Origin: an uncultured Lachnospiraceae bacterium
Lineage (GTDB): Bacteria; Bacillota; Clostridia; Lachnospirales; Lachnospiraceae
Length of the DNA: 64,000 nt
NCBI GenBank assembly: GCA_910579395.1
Contig: CAJTUC010000004.1
Span: forward strand, 146,819-210,818
Direction: 5' to 3'
The first letter of the stretch is position 1, and each line of letters starts with the position of its first letter. The position numbers and the translations under genes were made by a program. Under the pieces are notes generated by a model. The model was not told the DNA's origin and searched no databases. It saw only the letters and a list, made by a program, of their open reading frames with translations. This document shows, piece after piece, positions 8,444 through 17,279 of the stretch.

Positions 8444-10176
8444 TACGATTCAACCTCCTTTTTCCGGCCGTTCTCCCGTTCATAATAAATAAAGCAGTCT
8501 ACAAAATCAGACGGCTTGCCGATACCGCATCCTACCGCCAGGTCATAGAGCGATGTCCTCTTTAGATATGCTTTCTGCGTCAACACATCGTCCGTCAGAA
8601 CCTCGCTCGGCTTTTCATCCGCCAGAAGCTGTCCCTCCGCAATGACAAGGGCACGATCCGTATATTCCAGCATCAGGTGCATATCGTGCGTTATCATAAC
8701 AATAGTTATCCCACTGTTTTTGTTAATCTCTTTTAAGAATTCCATGATTTCCGTGTAATGCCTGTAATCCTGTCCCGCCGTCGGCTCGTCAAGAATAATG
8801 ATATCGGGATTCATCACCAGAATGGAAGCAATGGTAACACGCTTTTTCTGTCCGTAACTCAGCGCCGATATCGGCCAGTTCCGGAAAGGGTACAATCCGC
8901 ATATCTTCAACGTTTCATGGACTCTCTTTTCAATTTCCTCCGGTGCCACGCCGCGCACCTGTAAACCGAGCGCCACTTCTTCAAAGATCATCGTCTTACT
9001 GATCATCTGGTTCGGATTCTGCATGACAAGGCCGATGCTCTCTCCTCTCTCTTTGATGGAACGGTTCAGGATATCCTCTCCATGCAGGGAAATACTGCCG
9101 CTGTCCGGCATCAGAAAGCCGCAGATCAGATTGGACAGCGTGGACTTTCCCGCACCGTTCTTGCCGACGATACTGAGCATTTCTCCCTTATGTATCCGGA
9201 AAGAAACATCCCGCAGGACCGGCTTCCCACTGGTATAGGCAAAATCCAGATTTTTCACTTCCAATACGACTTCGTCGTTCTGCTTCCGCTCTGGCACGGT
9301 TGTCTGCCGGAACCACTCTCCTACCTGTCCTTTATACTTTTCAAGGCTTCCGCTCTCTTTCATCTTCCGAATATCCGACGGAAGGCCGTCTGCCGTAATC
9401 CGGCAGCCCGCATATTTCAGTGCCGTTACATATAAAGGTTCGCGGATGCCTTCTCTTTGCAGAATTTCTTCGGACAGCAGTTCATCCGGTGTCATATCAG
9501 CCACAATCTTTCCTTCACCGACCACAATGATCCGGTCGGCTCCACAGGTCAGCGCATCCTCCAGACGATGCTCAATAATAACGACCGTTGTTTTTTCTTC
9601 TCGATGAATCTGGTCAATCAGTTCAATCGCACGTTTTCCCGTTGCCGGGTCCAGATTAGCCAGCGGTTCATCGAACAAAAGGATTTCCACCCGGTCGATC
9701 ATAACACCCGCCATGGATACTCTCTGCTTCTGTCCCCCGGAAAGCGCTCCCGGTGCATTGCCGAGCACCGACTGCACTTCTACCGTCTCCGCCACTCTGG
9801 CTACCCGTTCAAACATCTCCGGCTGTGGAATCATATCATTTTCCAGCGCGAAAGCAATATCTTCCGCAACAGTCAGACCAATGAACTGTCCGTCCGTATC
9901 CTGAAGCACCGTCCCTACCAGTTTGGATAATCCGAAAATTCCAAGCTTCTCGGGATTCTGACCGGCGATAGAATAGCTCCCCGTAATCTCCCCTTTATAG
10001 GAAAAAGGAACAAGCCCGTTGATACAATGCGCCAATGTAGACTTGCCGGAGCCGGACGGCCCCACGATCAACACTTTTTCCCCGGGATAGATGGCCAGAT
10101 TGATATCCTTTATCGTCGGTTCCTTCTGGGAACGATATTTAAAAGAAAAATTTTTAAATTCAATAATCGGTTCCAT
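8443..10176 (-). CDS. ECF transporter ATPase, two ABC domains fused
   Basis: A 577-residue protein with two complete ABC ATPase domains. The first has GPSGSGKST near residue 40, LSGGQKQR, and LLFDEPLANLD. The second has GKNGAGKST near 340, LSYGQKKR, and IILDEPTAGQD. This fused form (YkoD-like) replaces the separate EcfA1 and EcfA2. With EcfT (8443) and an S component (10965) in the same operon, it makes a dedicated group-I ECF importer rather than a shared module. Confidence 0.93.
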   Translation of the reverse strand: MEPIIEFKNFSFKYRSQKEPTIKDINLAIYPGEKVLIVGPSGSGKSTLAHCINGLVPFSYKGEITGSYSIAGQNPEKLGIFGLSKLVGTVLQDTDGQFIGLTVAEDIAFALENDMIPQPEMFERVARVAETVEVQSVLGNAPGALSGGQKQRVSMAGVMIDRVEILLFDEPLANLDPATGKRAIELIDQIHREEKTTVVIIEHRLEDALTCGADRIIVVGEGKIVADMTPDELLSEEILQREGIREPLYVTALKYAGCRITADGLPSDIRKMKESGSLEKYKGQVGEWFRQTTVPERKQNDEVVLEVKNLDFAYTSGKPVLRDVSFRIHKGEMLSIVGKNGAGKSTLSNLICGFLMPDSGSISLHGEDILNRSIKERGESIGLVMQNPNQMISKTMIFEEVALGLQVRGVAPEEIEKRVHETLKICGLYPFRNWPISALSYGQKKRVTIASILVMNPDIIILDEPTAGQDYRHYTEIMEFLKEINKNSGITIVMITHDMHLMLEYTDRALVIAEGQLLADEKPSEVLTDDVLTQKAYLKRTSLYDLAVGCGIGKPSDFVDCFIYYERENGRKKEVES

Positions 10177-10295
10177 GAATCCCTCATGCTTTCTGTTTTA
10201 TAATCCAATCTCTGCCCATATACTTAGGAAAAATTCCATATTTCGGGGTTCTTTCCTCCGGGAAAAATGCCCGTTTTCCGGACACCTTTCTCATA

Positions 10296-10326
10296 GGAAG
10301 AACGCCGTATTTCAGGCGTTCTTTCG
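10296..10326. repeat. 31-bp exact dispersed repeat, copy 1
   Basis: A hairpin-forming sequence with GAACGCC and GGCGTTC arms around TGAAATAC on one strand. The identical 31 bases occur in inverse orientation at 30813-30843. It is intergenic, behind the ECF S-component gene. Confidence 0.85.
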
Positions 10327-10413
10327 GACGAGAAAGATTTGCTCCGCAAATCCATAGAACTTCTTGACATCGCATCCTATGATGCGATGTCTTTAGAAGT
10401 TCTTCTCGTCCTA
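10326..10413 (-). repeat. Stop-codon-proximal cruciform behind the ECF S component
   Basis: Outer arms GGACGAGAA (10326-10334) and TTCTCGTCC (10403-10411) enclose two internal hairpins: GATTTGC/GCAAATC, and AGAACTTCT plus GACATCGCAT pairing with ATGCGATGTC plus AGAAGTTCT. It begins at the TAG of the preceding gene. The following ATPase gene starts about 150 bp further on, so it may act as an attenuator or a 3' stabiliser. Confidence 0.7.
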
Positions 10414-10965
10414 GTCTTCTTTGCTAAGGCTTGATGATTTACCGCCAATCTTGGAATAACCAATAGCAATCAGGGTACCTAAGATACCGATGATAATGAT
10501 ATTCCCAAGGAATGCCCATGCACCCTGTGCAAAAACTTTGTTTGCAGGCTCCGCATAAATAACAATATCAAGAAGCGGCGCTACAACAATCCATGCTGCT
10601 GCATTGGCAACAATCTGCACAATATTAAACAAAACGATTTCCTTTGTCGCGAATCCACCGTCTTTAATCGCAAATTTTTTGGCGAACAGACCGATTACGA
10701 TACCTACCACTGCCTCCGGGAATACCCAGCTCCACCAAACGCTTCCATAAAACAGCGCATCACCGAGCGCATGTCCGAGCAGACCCACGATACCGCCTAC
10801 GATTGGACCAAATACTGCCGCCAGAAATCCCATCAGTGCCATTCTCGGCTGCAATGCCGTATTCGGAATGAAGCCGAGCGGAATCTGCACCTCCGTCAAA
10901 GCGACGAACAAAGCTGTTCCGATACCGATTGCTACTACTTCTTTAATGCCAAATTTACTTTTCAT
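10411..10965 (-). CDS. ECF transporter S component (UPF0397 / ECF-ribofla_trS type)
   Basis: A 184-residue membrane protein with about six hydrophobic segments and the N-terminal helix pattern KEVVAIGIGTALFVALTEV typical of S components. It resembles the UPF0397 family, which databases tentatively label a riboflavin importer. It lacks the classical RibU context, and no FMN riboswitch was recognised upstream, so the vitamin is uncertain. GGAGGAG lies just upstream of the ATG. First gene of the operon with the double ATPase and EcfT. Confidence 0.85.
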   Translation of the reverse strand: MKSKFGIKEVVAIGIGTALFVALTEVQIPLGFIPNTALQPRMALMGFLAAVFGPIVGGIVGLLGHALGDALFYGSVWWSWVFPEAVVGIVIGLFAKKFAIKDGGFATKEIVLFNIVQIVANAAAWIVVAPLLDIVIYAEPANKVFAQGAWAFLGNIIIIGILGTLIAIGYSKIGGKSSSLSKED

Positions 10966-10979
10966 GCTACTTCTCCTCC

Positions 10980-11126
10980 TTCATAAATGCCTACGCATTA
11001 TCTATATGAAACCCCGATTCCCATACAGGCTTTTCTGAAAGCCCGCCTGCCCATGAACCGGCAGCCGCATATTCACTTCCTTTTTGAGCATAGTTCATCG
11101 AACATCATTCTATTGAACACAGTTCT
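10980..11126 (-). other. Leader region of the ECF operon, unassigned
   Basis: About 150 bp without a gene upstream of the S component. It contains CTGCC/GGCAG (11047-11064) and AGGC-GGCTTT/AAAAGCC hairpins. It does not match the FMN, TPP, THF, cobalamin or purine riboswitch consensus as far as can be judged by eye. Confidence 0.35.
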
Positions 11127-12827
11127 TTAATTTCCGTTCACATATTCCGCAATCGCATCCCATACGATTGGCGATTCCAGCCCCAGACGCCATTCCGCGA
11201 CACCGGCAATATTATATTTCTTCATAATATTCAGCTTGACCCGAATCGACTCACCGTCTTCCAGCCATACCTGATAATAGCTGTTGCCGGACTGGTATTC
11301 CCCGTAATTCTGGCAGGTCGTCTCATCCCAGTTCGTCACAATATTGTGATTCCTTATATATTCCTGCGCCATATCCATGCCGACTACCTGACTCGTCACA
11401 TCGGTCCCGTTCGTTTCCCATATCCTTGTATAAAAAGGAACTGCATTGATGACCTTCTCCGGCGGTACTTCCGCAACGGTATCTGCAATTCCGTCCTCCA
11501 CAAAATTGATTGAAGCAACGGAGCCTGCCTCTTCGCTGTTACCATGATGTTCATCATATCCCATGATAATGACATAATCCGCCACCACACCCTGCTCTTT
11601 GCGGTGATAATAATTATTATAGCCCTTCGGCACATAATTATCTACTGACAGTACAATCCCGTTCGCCCGGCATGGAATAGAAAGTTCCCTGATGAACTCG
11701 ATGAATCCCTCGCCCGCATCGACTCCGATATTCTCGAAATCAATGTTGATTCCATCCAGATCATATTCAAGCGCTGTCGCAATCAAATTGTCAATCAAAC
11801 GGCTCCTGACACTCGTCCTGGATAAAATCTCATACATATCGAGCGTCTCCGTATCCGTGATATTGCTGATCAGCGCCCACACTTCCAGTCCTCTGTCATG
11901 CGCAGCGCTCACATACTCTTTCGATGCAAGGCTCGTAAAATCACCCTGATTTCCCGTCAGAATGAACCATGTCGGCGAAATCGTATTAACCGCCTGTGTC
12001 GTCAAAAGCACTTCGTTCAGCGTATCGTTTCCGCCCATGCTGTAAATGGCATGCCATGCCAGATTGATCGTATAATCTTTCGAAATGCTCGTATATTCCG
12101 GCTCTACATAATCTGTCACCGGCACAGGCTTTTCGCTGTATTTTTCCGACAGCCTCTTATTCTCTACATATCCGATATAAGAATTTTGTGTTTTTACTTT
12201 TGTCCAGTTCTCCATTTCCTCCAGAATGATAACGCTGTCACCTTCTTCCACATCCGTCAGGATATCGCTTTTAATACCGCCTTGATATCTCACCTGCGTA
12301 TCTTTGAGAATGTCGGCGACCTGCCTTTCGTTCCATTCCGTATCCACCTGCACATGATATGGCTCTGAAAAGAGCTTATAAGAAAAATTCGTATATTTTT
12401 TCACATATTCAGCCGCTACATACAGCACATCCCCTTCATACCGCGCAATAACGTATCCCGTATCCATTGCGTCACCGGAACTTACGCTGTATACAGTCGT
12501 TCCGATTTCAGTACGGATGATCGAGTCCGGCGTCGTATAGAGCAGAAGATTCTCCAGTTTATCTTCATAAAACCTGTCGTTAAAATATTTATGCACCGTG
12601 GCGAAGTCAAAATAACAGATACCGTCCCATATTTTCGCATATTCCTCGACCTGAGCATCCTGCATGATGATTGCCACATCATCCTCTTCCAAAAGACCAA
12701 AATACTCTTCCAAATCAGCCCGTTCCTTTGAATAAGAATACTTGTCTATCAATTTCGTTCCAAATCCTGCTGCCACGACAATCAAAATAAGGACGATCGC
12801 GACGAACACCGGAATTAATTTTTTCAT
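11127..12827 (-). CDS. Membrane-anchored SH3 / glycoside hydrolase 18 protein
   Basis: A 566-residue protein. Residues 5-27 form an uncleaved signal anchor. A bacterial SH3-like domain (about 165-230; DVEEGDSVIILEE, WTKVKT, IGYV) precedes a GH18 barrel (about 250-560). The catalytic segment reads DGINIDFENI, keeping the acid Glu. Such proteins (YaaH/YdhD-like) cleave or bind cell-wall glycan or act in spore coat. It stands alone, with its own promoter, and ends opposite nothing obvious. Spore or wall function is inferred from family, not shown. Confidence 0.88.
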   Translation of the reverse strand: MKKLIPVFVAIVLILIVVAAGFGTKLIDKYSYSKERADLEEYFGLLEEDDVAIIMQDAQVEEYAKIWDGICYFDFATVHKYFNDRFYEDKLENLLLYTTPDSIIRTEIGTTVYSVSSGDAMDTGYVIARYEGDVLYVAAEYVKKYTNFSYKLFSEPYHVQVDTEWNERQVADILKDTQVRYQGGIKSDILTDVEEGDSVIILEEMENWTKVKTQNSYIGYVENKRLSEKYSEKPVPVTDYVEPEYTSISKDYTINLAWHAIYSMGGNDTLNEVLLTTQAVNTISPTWFILTGNQGDFTSLASKEYVSAAHDRGLEVWALISNITDTETLDMYEILSRTSVRSRLIDNLIATALEYDLDGINIDFENIGVDAGEGFIEFIRELSIPCRANGIVLSVDNYVPKGYNNYYHRKEQGVVADYVIIMGYDEHHGNSEEAGSVASINFVEDGIADTVAEVPPEKVINAVPFYTRIWETNGTDVTSQVVGMDMAQEYIRNHNIVTNWDETTCQNYGEYQSGNSYYQVWLEDGESIRVKLNIMKKYNIAGVAEWRLGLESPIVWDAIAEYVNGN

Positions 12828-12854
12828 CTATCCAGCTCCTTTCTGACCGCCCTT

Positions 12855-12883
12855 ATTATAACAGACTATTCTTTCAGCGTCAT
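12855..12883 (-). promoter_or_regulatory. Promoter of the GH18 gene
   Basis: On the minus strand ATGACG (12883-12878) and TATAAT (12860-12855) are separated by 17 bp, about 30 bp upstream of the ATG at 12827. Confidence 0.5.
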
Positions 12884-12889
12884 TAATAT

Positions 12890-13425
12890 TTTTACTTTTT
12901 TTGACTATTTTTGCGAAAAAAGTGCAGAGGAAGCGGGGACTTCCCAAATAAGAGTATATCCGCAAAATAACAGTCTAACACACCATCTGTCCGGCTGCCG
13001 CCCCAAAAGGATTTCCGTGATGTTATATCATAGCAGACAGCTCCGGCCATTCAATGCTCTTCATGACCCGAAAGAATGATCAAGACATCTCCGACACGCA
13101 TAAAAATTTAAAAAATACCTGTATAACCTTTTCAATCCCTGTGAATTATAATTGTGAAAACGAATGAAAAAAATTATTCTACGATCAGGCACATAAGCCT
13201 GTAAGACTTCTCATACTATATTCAGAATGATCATTATCCCCTTAGGAATATCCTTGATCCTGAACATGAGAATCAGATTTCCCTGAAATATATTTTAATT
13301 TGCGCCTTGCCCCCTTCCCATGCAGATTGTCAGGAGACATCTTTTGTTTATTATATCCACGTTTTGACAAAAAAGCAAGTAATTCCTAAAAATATAAATT
13401 TTTTTTAAAGAGTTTTGTCATACTA
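12890..13425. other. Gene-free stretch between the GH18 gene and mecA
   Basis: Over 500 bp, AT-rich in parts, with no open frame with a ribosome binding site and no tRNA or known RNA recognised. It contains short palindromes only. It may be decayed sequence or hold a small RNA. Confidence 0.5.
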
Positions 13426-13454
13426 TTGACTTAAATTAATACAGAGTATAAGAT
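13426..13454 (+). promoter_or_regulatory. Candidate mecA promoter
   Basis: TTGACT (13426-13431) is followed after 17 bp by TAAGAT (13449-13454), or after 15 bp by TATAAG. About 85 bp upstream of the mecA ATG. Confidence 0.4.
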
Positions 13455-13540
13455 ACTTTTAGTTTCGATATTTAATGACTTTATCGAAAATCTTCACATA
13501 AATTAACAGTATCAGTATCTTATAGTAAGGATGTGATATT

Positions 13541-14293
13541 ATGAAAATCGAAAAAGTAAATGAACACCAGATTCGTTGCACACTCACAAGGGAAGACCTT
13601 GCAGATAGAGAACTCAAAATCAGCGAACTTGCTTACGGCACGGAGAAAGCCAAGAACCTGTTCCGCGACATGATGCAGCAGGCCGCATACGAATGTGGAT
13701 TTGAAGCAGAAGACATTCCTTTGATGATAGAGGCCATTCCCCTGAATGCGGAATGTATCGTTCTCATTATTACCAAAGTAGAAGACCCGGAAGAGCTTGA
13801 TACCCGCTTTTCCAAATTTGCGCCTTCCGTGCATCACAACGATACGGATGAGCCGGAAGATATTATGGAAGCCTTTGCCGACAGCGCCGATGAAATGCTG
13901 GATATGCTGCGGAAAATGGATCAGCAGAGCCGTTCTTCATCTGTTTCCGAAGCGGGAAACAAAGCTTCGGTTCCGGCAGGTGATACCGTATCAATACCGC
14001 ATACGCCCCGTATGTTCTCGTTTGCGTCTTTATACGACGTCATGAGGTTCGCGCACATTGCTGTCCCTCTCTGTCATGGCGAGAATTCATTATACAAAAA
14101 AGAAACAGACGGCTCTTATCTGCTGCTTGTCAATCCCGCTGATTCGGCAGCTGCAGATTTCAACCGCCTTTGTAATGTGCTTTCCGAATACGGAAGTCAG
14201 GAACGATTTTCTTCCGCTGTAGAATCCTATCTGGAAGAACATTGTGAAGCAGTCATCAAAGATAAAGCAATTCAGGCTCTGGCGAATATTTGA
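13541..14293 (+). CDS. mecA: Adaptor protein MecA
   Basis: A 250-residue adaptor that delivers substrates to the ClpC/ClpP protease. The N-terminus MKIEKVNEHQIRCTLTREDL and the segment AKNLFRDMMQQAAYECGF form the substrate-binding domain. A variable acidic linker (about 90-150) leads to the C-terminal ClpC-binding domain (SLYDVMRFAH to the end). In Bacillus it controls ComK; no comK is in the window, so the targets here are unknown. Single-gene unit closed by a bidirectional terminator. Confidence 0.9.
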   Translation: MKIEKVNEHQIRCTLTREDLADRELKISELAYGTEKAKNLFRDMMQQAAYECGFEAEDIPLMIEAIPLNAECIVLIITKVEDPEELDTRFSKFAPSVHHNDTDEPEDIMEAFADSADEMLDMLRKMDQQSRSSSVSEAGNKASVPAGDTVSIPHTPRMFSFASLYDVMRFAHIAVPLCHGENSLYKKETDGSYLLLVNPADSAAADFNRLCNVLSEYGSQERFSSAVESYLEEHCEAVIKDKAIQALANI

Positions 14294-14328
14294 CCCTCAC
14301 TGCTATTACAGCACTTTCCTATAAAACC

Positions 14329-14372
14329 AAAAGCCCGGCCATCTGAACACTGAACAGACGGCCGGGCTTTCT
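14329..14372. terminator. Bidirectional terminator between mecA and the polysaccharide cluster
   Basis: AAGCCCGGCC-A-TCTG pairs with CAGA-C-GGCCGGGCTT around a 9-nt loop, with T-rich ends on both sides. It serves mecA (+) and the amidotransferase gene (-), which converge here. Confidence 0.88.
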
Positions 14373-14379
14373 TAATTCT

Positions 14380-16356
14380 TTAATATAATGTTTTCTGGGC
14401 ATTGATAACTTTTAATGTTTCAACCGGGTCAATCCCGACCACATCGCAGTACCAGATAAATTCATTCACCGGAATAATATTGCATATTTTCAGTTCTTCC
14501 AGCGCAGCATCCCTCTCCAGCATTCCTTCCCTGATCTGATTGCTCTTGAAAGTATCAAATTCCGTAAATCCTGCCAGCTTATAATAAATATAATTATAGA
14601 ACGGTGCCGTTCCATCTCCAATCCGCCAGGTCTCATCTCTTCCTTCAGCCCGCTCCCAATTGTATTCTTCCAGAATAACTTTTTCTATTTTTTTCTGCTC
14701 CCACGGTATATAATCAAAAAACTGCAGATAGTTCTTGGGCAGAACATAATAGGAAAGATATCCCGAAAAAGTGTCGATAAGGCTTCGATTCAAATAAGCC
14801 GGATTTTTCACAAATTCTTTTCCATATGTGCTCATCAGGCTCAGTTTATTTCTGCCCGACAGGTCATAATGAATCTCATTCTTTCCGGTACCTTTGATAT
14901 TGGCGAACTTGACCTTGAACTGCGTCTCCTCCAGCCTGTTCATTCCGAATAATATGCTGCTCACATTCATCTGTTTTTTCAGCAGCTGTGCATAATAGAA
15001 AAACTGCTTATCGCCTGCCATGAACAATGGAATCGTGAACAGTTCCGGATGCTTTAACCATGCCTTTACATTTAACTGTACATTTTTTCTTTTTCTGGCA
15101 ATGTCCGCAGATATCAGTATATGCTCGACACCAAGCTCACTGCACATCCTCTGTATATTGCGCCTCGCCAGATCTGTCACCATTCCCCAGTCATAGGTAT
15201 AGGCCACCGGTTTCAAATTCAGTTCTTTTACGGCATAATGAATCATATAACAGCTGTCCCGTCCGCCGCTCAGCGGAATAATACAGTCAAATCTGCTGTC
15301 TTTCGAAACATTCCCTTTTATTTCCTGAACCAGCTTTTCTTCACCCTTATATTCTATTTTCCTGTAACTTTTACATACGGAACAAACGCCCTCTTCGTCA
15401 AAAGATATCCCGGGAAAAGTTTCCGGAAGCAGGCATCTGGTACACCTTCGCAGAGACTCTATCTTCTCCGTATCAACGCATAACAGTTTCTCCACCTGTG
15501 CGGTTCTGCCGCGGGACACCATCGGCGAATATGTGCCTTTCTTCTCCCGCCCCGACGTGCATATGATCTCTCTGTCGTATTCCGCCTTCTCCGGCTCTTG
15601 CCCGGCACGTCCCATATCCGTAATACTGCAGTCGCTCAGATTCACGAACCAGGCCTTTCTAAGCGGAATCTGTCTGATCTTAGCCGGTCTGAAATAACGG
15701 CGAAGCTCAGACTCCACAATCGCCTGTTCGAGGATATATCTTTCGGATGCGAACAGAATCATATCCCTCGTTTTCGACAATACGATATAAAGCGAACCGA
15801 CATTCGTATAAAGGAGCAGCCGGTCGCTCTTTTTATCGGCCAAAGCAATACTCAGACTGCCTTTCAATTCCGTCAGACACTTCTGAAATGCCCCCTGTAT
15901 ACTGTCTTCTGCCGTATATTTCTGAAGCAGGGCAAGCAATACTTCCGTATCCACTTCATCCTGTCTTTCCATCTCCGGGTGGTTCTTCCATACCGTCTCA
16001 TCATTGACGATGATCCCATTGTGAATGCAGACATAATCTCCTCTGATGACCGGCTGATTATTATTGGGATTCTGATTGCTTCCATTCGTCACCATACGCG
16101 CATGTCCCATAACAGTCCGCTTCGTTTCTCGTTCTATGCCGCTCATGATTTCCCGATACTCTCCGGTGCGTATCAGTTCTTTTGCACGCACGCATCTTTT
16201 GTGGACCCGAATATCCGTATCTGTGATCATACATATACCGGATGCCTCTTTGCCCCTCGATTCCGACAAGAGAAAAAGTTTCTCGATTCCCTTATTCAAT
16301 TCTCCGGCCGTTATCGTCGCGTTCTTTCCCGCTATCAATCCAAATATTCCGCACAT
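14380..16356 (-). CDS. Glutaminase / PP-loop amidotransferase fusion for sugar modification
   Basis: A 658-residue two-part enzyme. Residues 1-240 are a class II (Ntn) glutaminase, with the nucleophile Cys2 exposed after Met removal (MCGIFGLIAG) and the ammonia-pocket segment GHARMVTNGS. Residues 300-650 resemble the N-acetyl sugar amidotransferase family (WbpG/PseA-like), with a zinc-type pair CTRC (305-308) and CSVC (325-328) and an ATP PP-loop SGGRDS (363-368). In known systems glutaminase and PP-loop parts are separate proteins. It probably makes an amidino or amide sugar for the surface glycan of this cluster. The intervening part 240-300 may be a linker. Last gene of the cluster; GAGGGGAG precedes the ATG. 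Confidence 0.85.
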   Translation of the reverse strand: MCGIFGLIAGKNATITAGELNKGIEKLFLLSESRGKEASGICMITDTDIRVHKRCVRAKELIRTGEYREIMSGIERETKRTVMGHARMVTNGSNQNPNNNQPVIRGDYVCIHNGIIVNDETVWKNHPEMERQDEVDTEVLLALLQKYTAEDSIQGAFQKCLTELKGSLSIALADKKSDRLLLYTNVGSLYIVLSKTRDMILFASERYILEQAIVESELRRYFRPAKIRQIPLRKAWFVNLSDCSITDMGRAGQEPEKAEYDREIICTSGREKKGTYSPMVSRGRTAQVEKLLCVDTEKIESLRRCTRCLLPETFPGISFDEEGVCSVCKSYRKIEYKGEEKLVQEIKGNVSKDSRFDCIIPLSGGRDSCYMIHYAVKELNLKPVAYTYDWGMVTDLARRNIQRMCSELGVEHILISADIARKRKNVQLNVKAWLKHPELFTIPLFMAGDKQFFYYAQLLKKQMNVSSILFGMNRLEETQFKVKFANIKGTGKNEIHYDLSGRNKLSLMSTYGKEFVKNPAYLNRSLIDTFSGYLSYYVLPKNYLQFFDYIPWEQKKIEKVILEEYNWERAEGRDETWRIGDGTAPFYNYIYYKLAGFTEFDTFKSNQIREGMLERDAALEELKICNIIPVNEFIWYCDVVGIDPVETLKVINAQKTLY

Positions 16357-16369
16357 AGCCAGTCTCCCC

Positions 16370-17254
16370 TCAATCGTTATCTAAATTATCCAGACGCAGC
16401 CGGCTGATCTGGGATAAGATGATTCCCAGAAATACGGTCTGTATGCCGCCCATACACAGAATCGCTGAAAGAACCGGTATGCCGAGCCCCTCAAGGATTG
16501 CCAGCGCAACTCCATAGACCACCCCCACTACGATGAAAAAAATACCGATACTTCCGAATACCTCTGCGGGTCGGAACAGCAGAATGATATCCATGATCAG
16601 CATCAGCGTCCTCATTCCGTCTTTCAGAGGCCGTACCGTACTTTTCCCCGTCCTGCTCCTGACCTCTATCGTAATTTCCCCGCCTGCATAATTTCCGGCC
16701 TCCTGCATGATAAAGGACGATATCGTGGATGCACCGAATCGTTTAGGCAGCAACGTAACATATTTTAACAGAACTTCTCTTTTGAAAGCCCGCATACCGG
16801 AATTGAAATCCTGCATCGGCTCTCTCGCCAGAAGGTTCACAATCTTTTTCAAGATTAATTTGCCAAACACCCTGTTTTTGACCTGATAGGATGTGCTGCT
16901 GCGCACACCGATACAATAGTCCAGATTTTCCTCTTTCATCTTATTTACAACACGAATCAGGTCCTCCGGTCTGTGCTGCCCGTCTGCATCATACCAGATT
17001 ATAAGCCCACCCCTCGCGTTTTTTACACCGGTTACGATTGCGGAACCGTAACCTCTGTTAACCCTGTGTGAAATACACCGTATATGCTCATTCTCCATTT
17101 TCCGGACGATGCTCTCCGTGTCATCACTGGAGCCGTCATTGATGACCAGAACTTCATATTCGAATCCGCAGATGGAAAGCTTCTCTGATAATTCGCGCAG
17201 CGTATCCCCGATTGCCTGCGCCTCATTGTATGCCGGAATAATTACACTGACCAT
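16370..17254 (-). CDS. Glycosyltransferase family 2, dolichyl-phosphate-mannose-synthase-like
   Basis: About 294 residues. The GT-A domain starts at VSVIIPAYNEAQAIG and carries the metal/nucleotide motif DADGQH. Two C-terminal hydrophobic hairpins (about residues 215-290) anchor it in the membrane, as in GtrB/DPM1-like enzymes that transfer a sugar to undecaprenyl phosphate. The ATG at 17254 is preferred since GAAGAGG lies 8 bp upstream; an in-frame ATG at 17278, one base behind the flippase stop, lacks a site. It sits between the flippase and the amidotransferase in one operon. Confidence 0.88.
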   Translation of the reverse strand: MVSVIIPAYNEAQAIGDTLRELSEKLSICGFEYEVLVINDGSSDDTESIVRKMENEHIRCISHRVNRGYGSAIVTGVKNARGGLIIWYDADGQHRPEDLIRVVNKMKEENLDYCIGVRSSTSYQVKNRVFGKLILKKIVNLLAREPMQDFNSGMRAFKREVLLKYVTLLPKRFGASTISSFIMQEAGNYAGGEITIEVRSRTGKSTVRPLKDGMRTLMLIMDIILLFRPAEVFGSIGIFFIVVGVVYGVALAILEGLGIPVLSAILCMGGIQTVFLGIILSQISRLRLDNLDND

Positions 17255-17279
17255 ACTGATAACCTCTTCTTCACTCATT

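Noticed and set aside
10980..11126. FMN, TPP, THF or cobalamin riboswitch upstream of the ECF genes
   Set aside because: The conserved boxes of these classes were not found on reading the minus strand.
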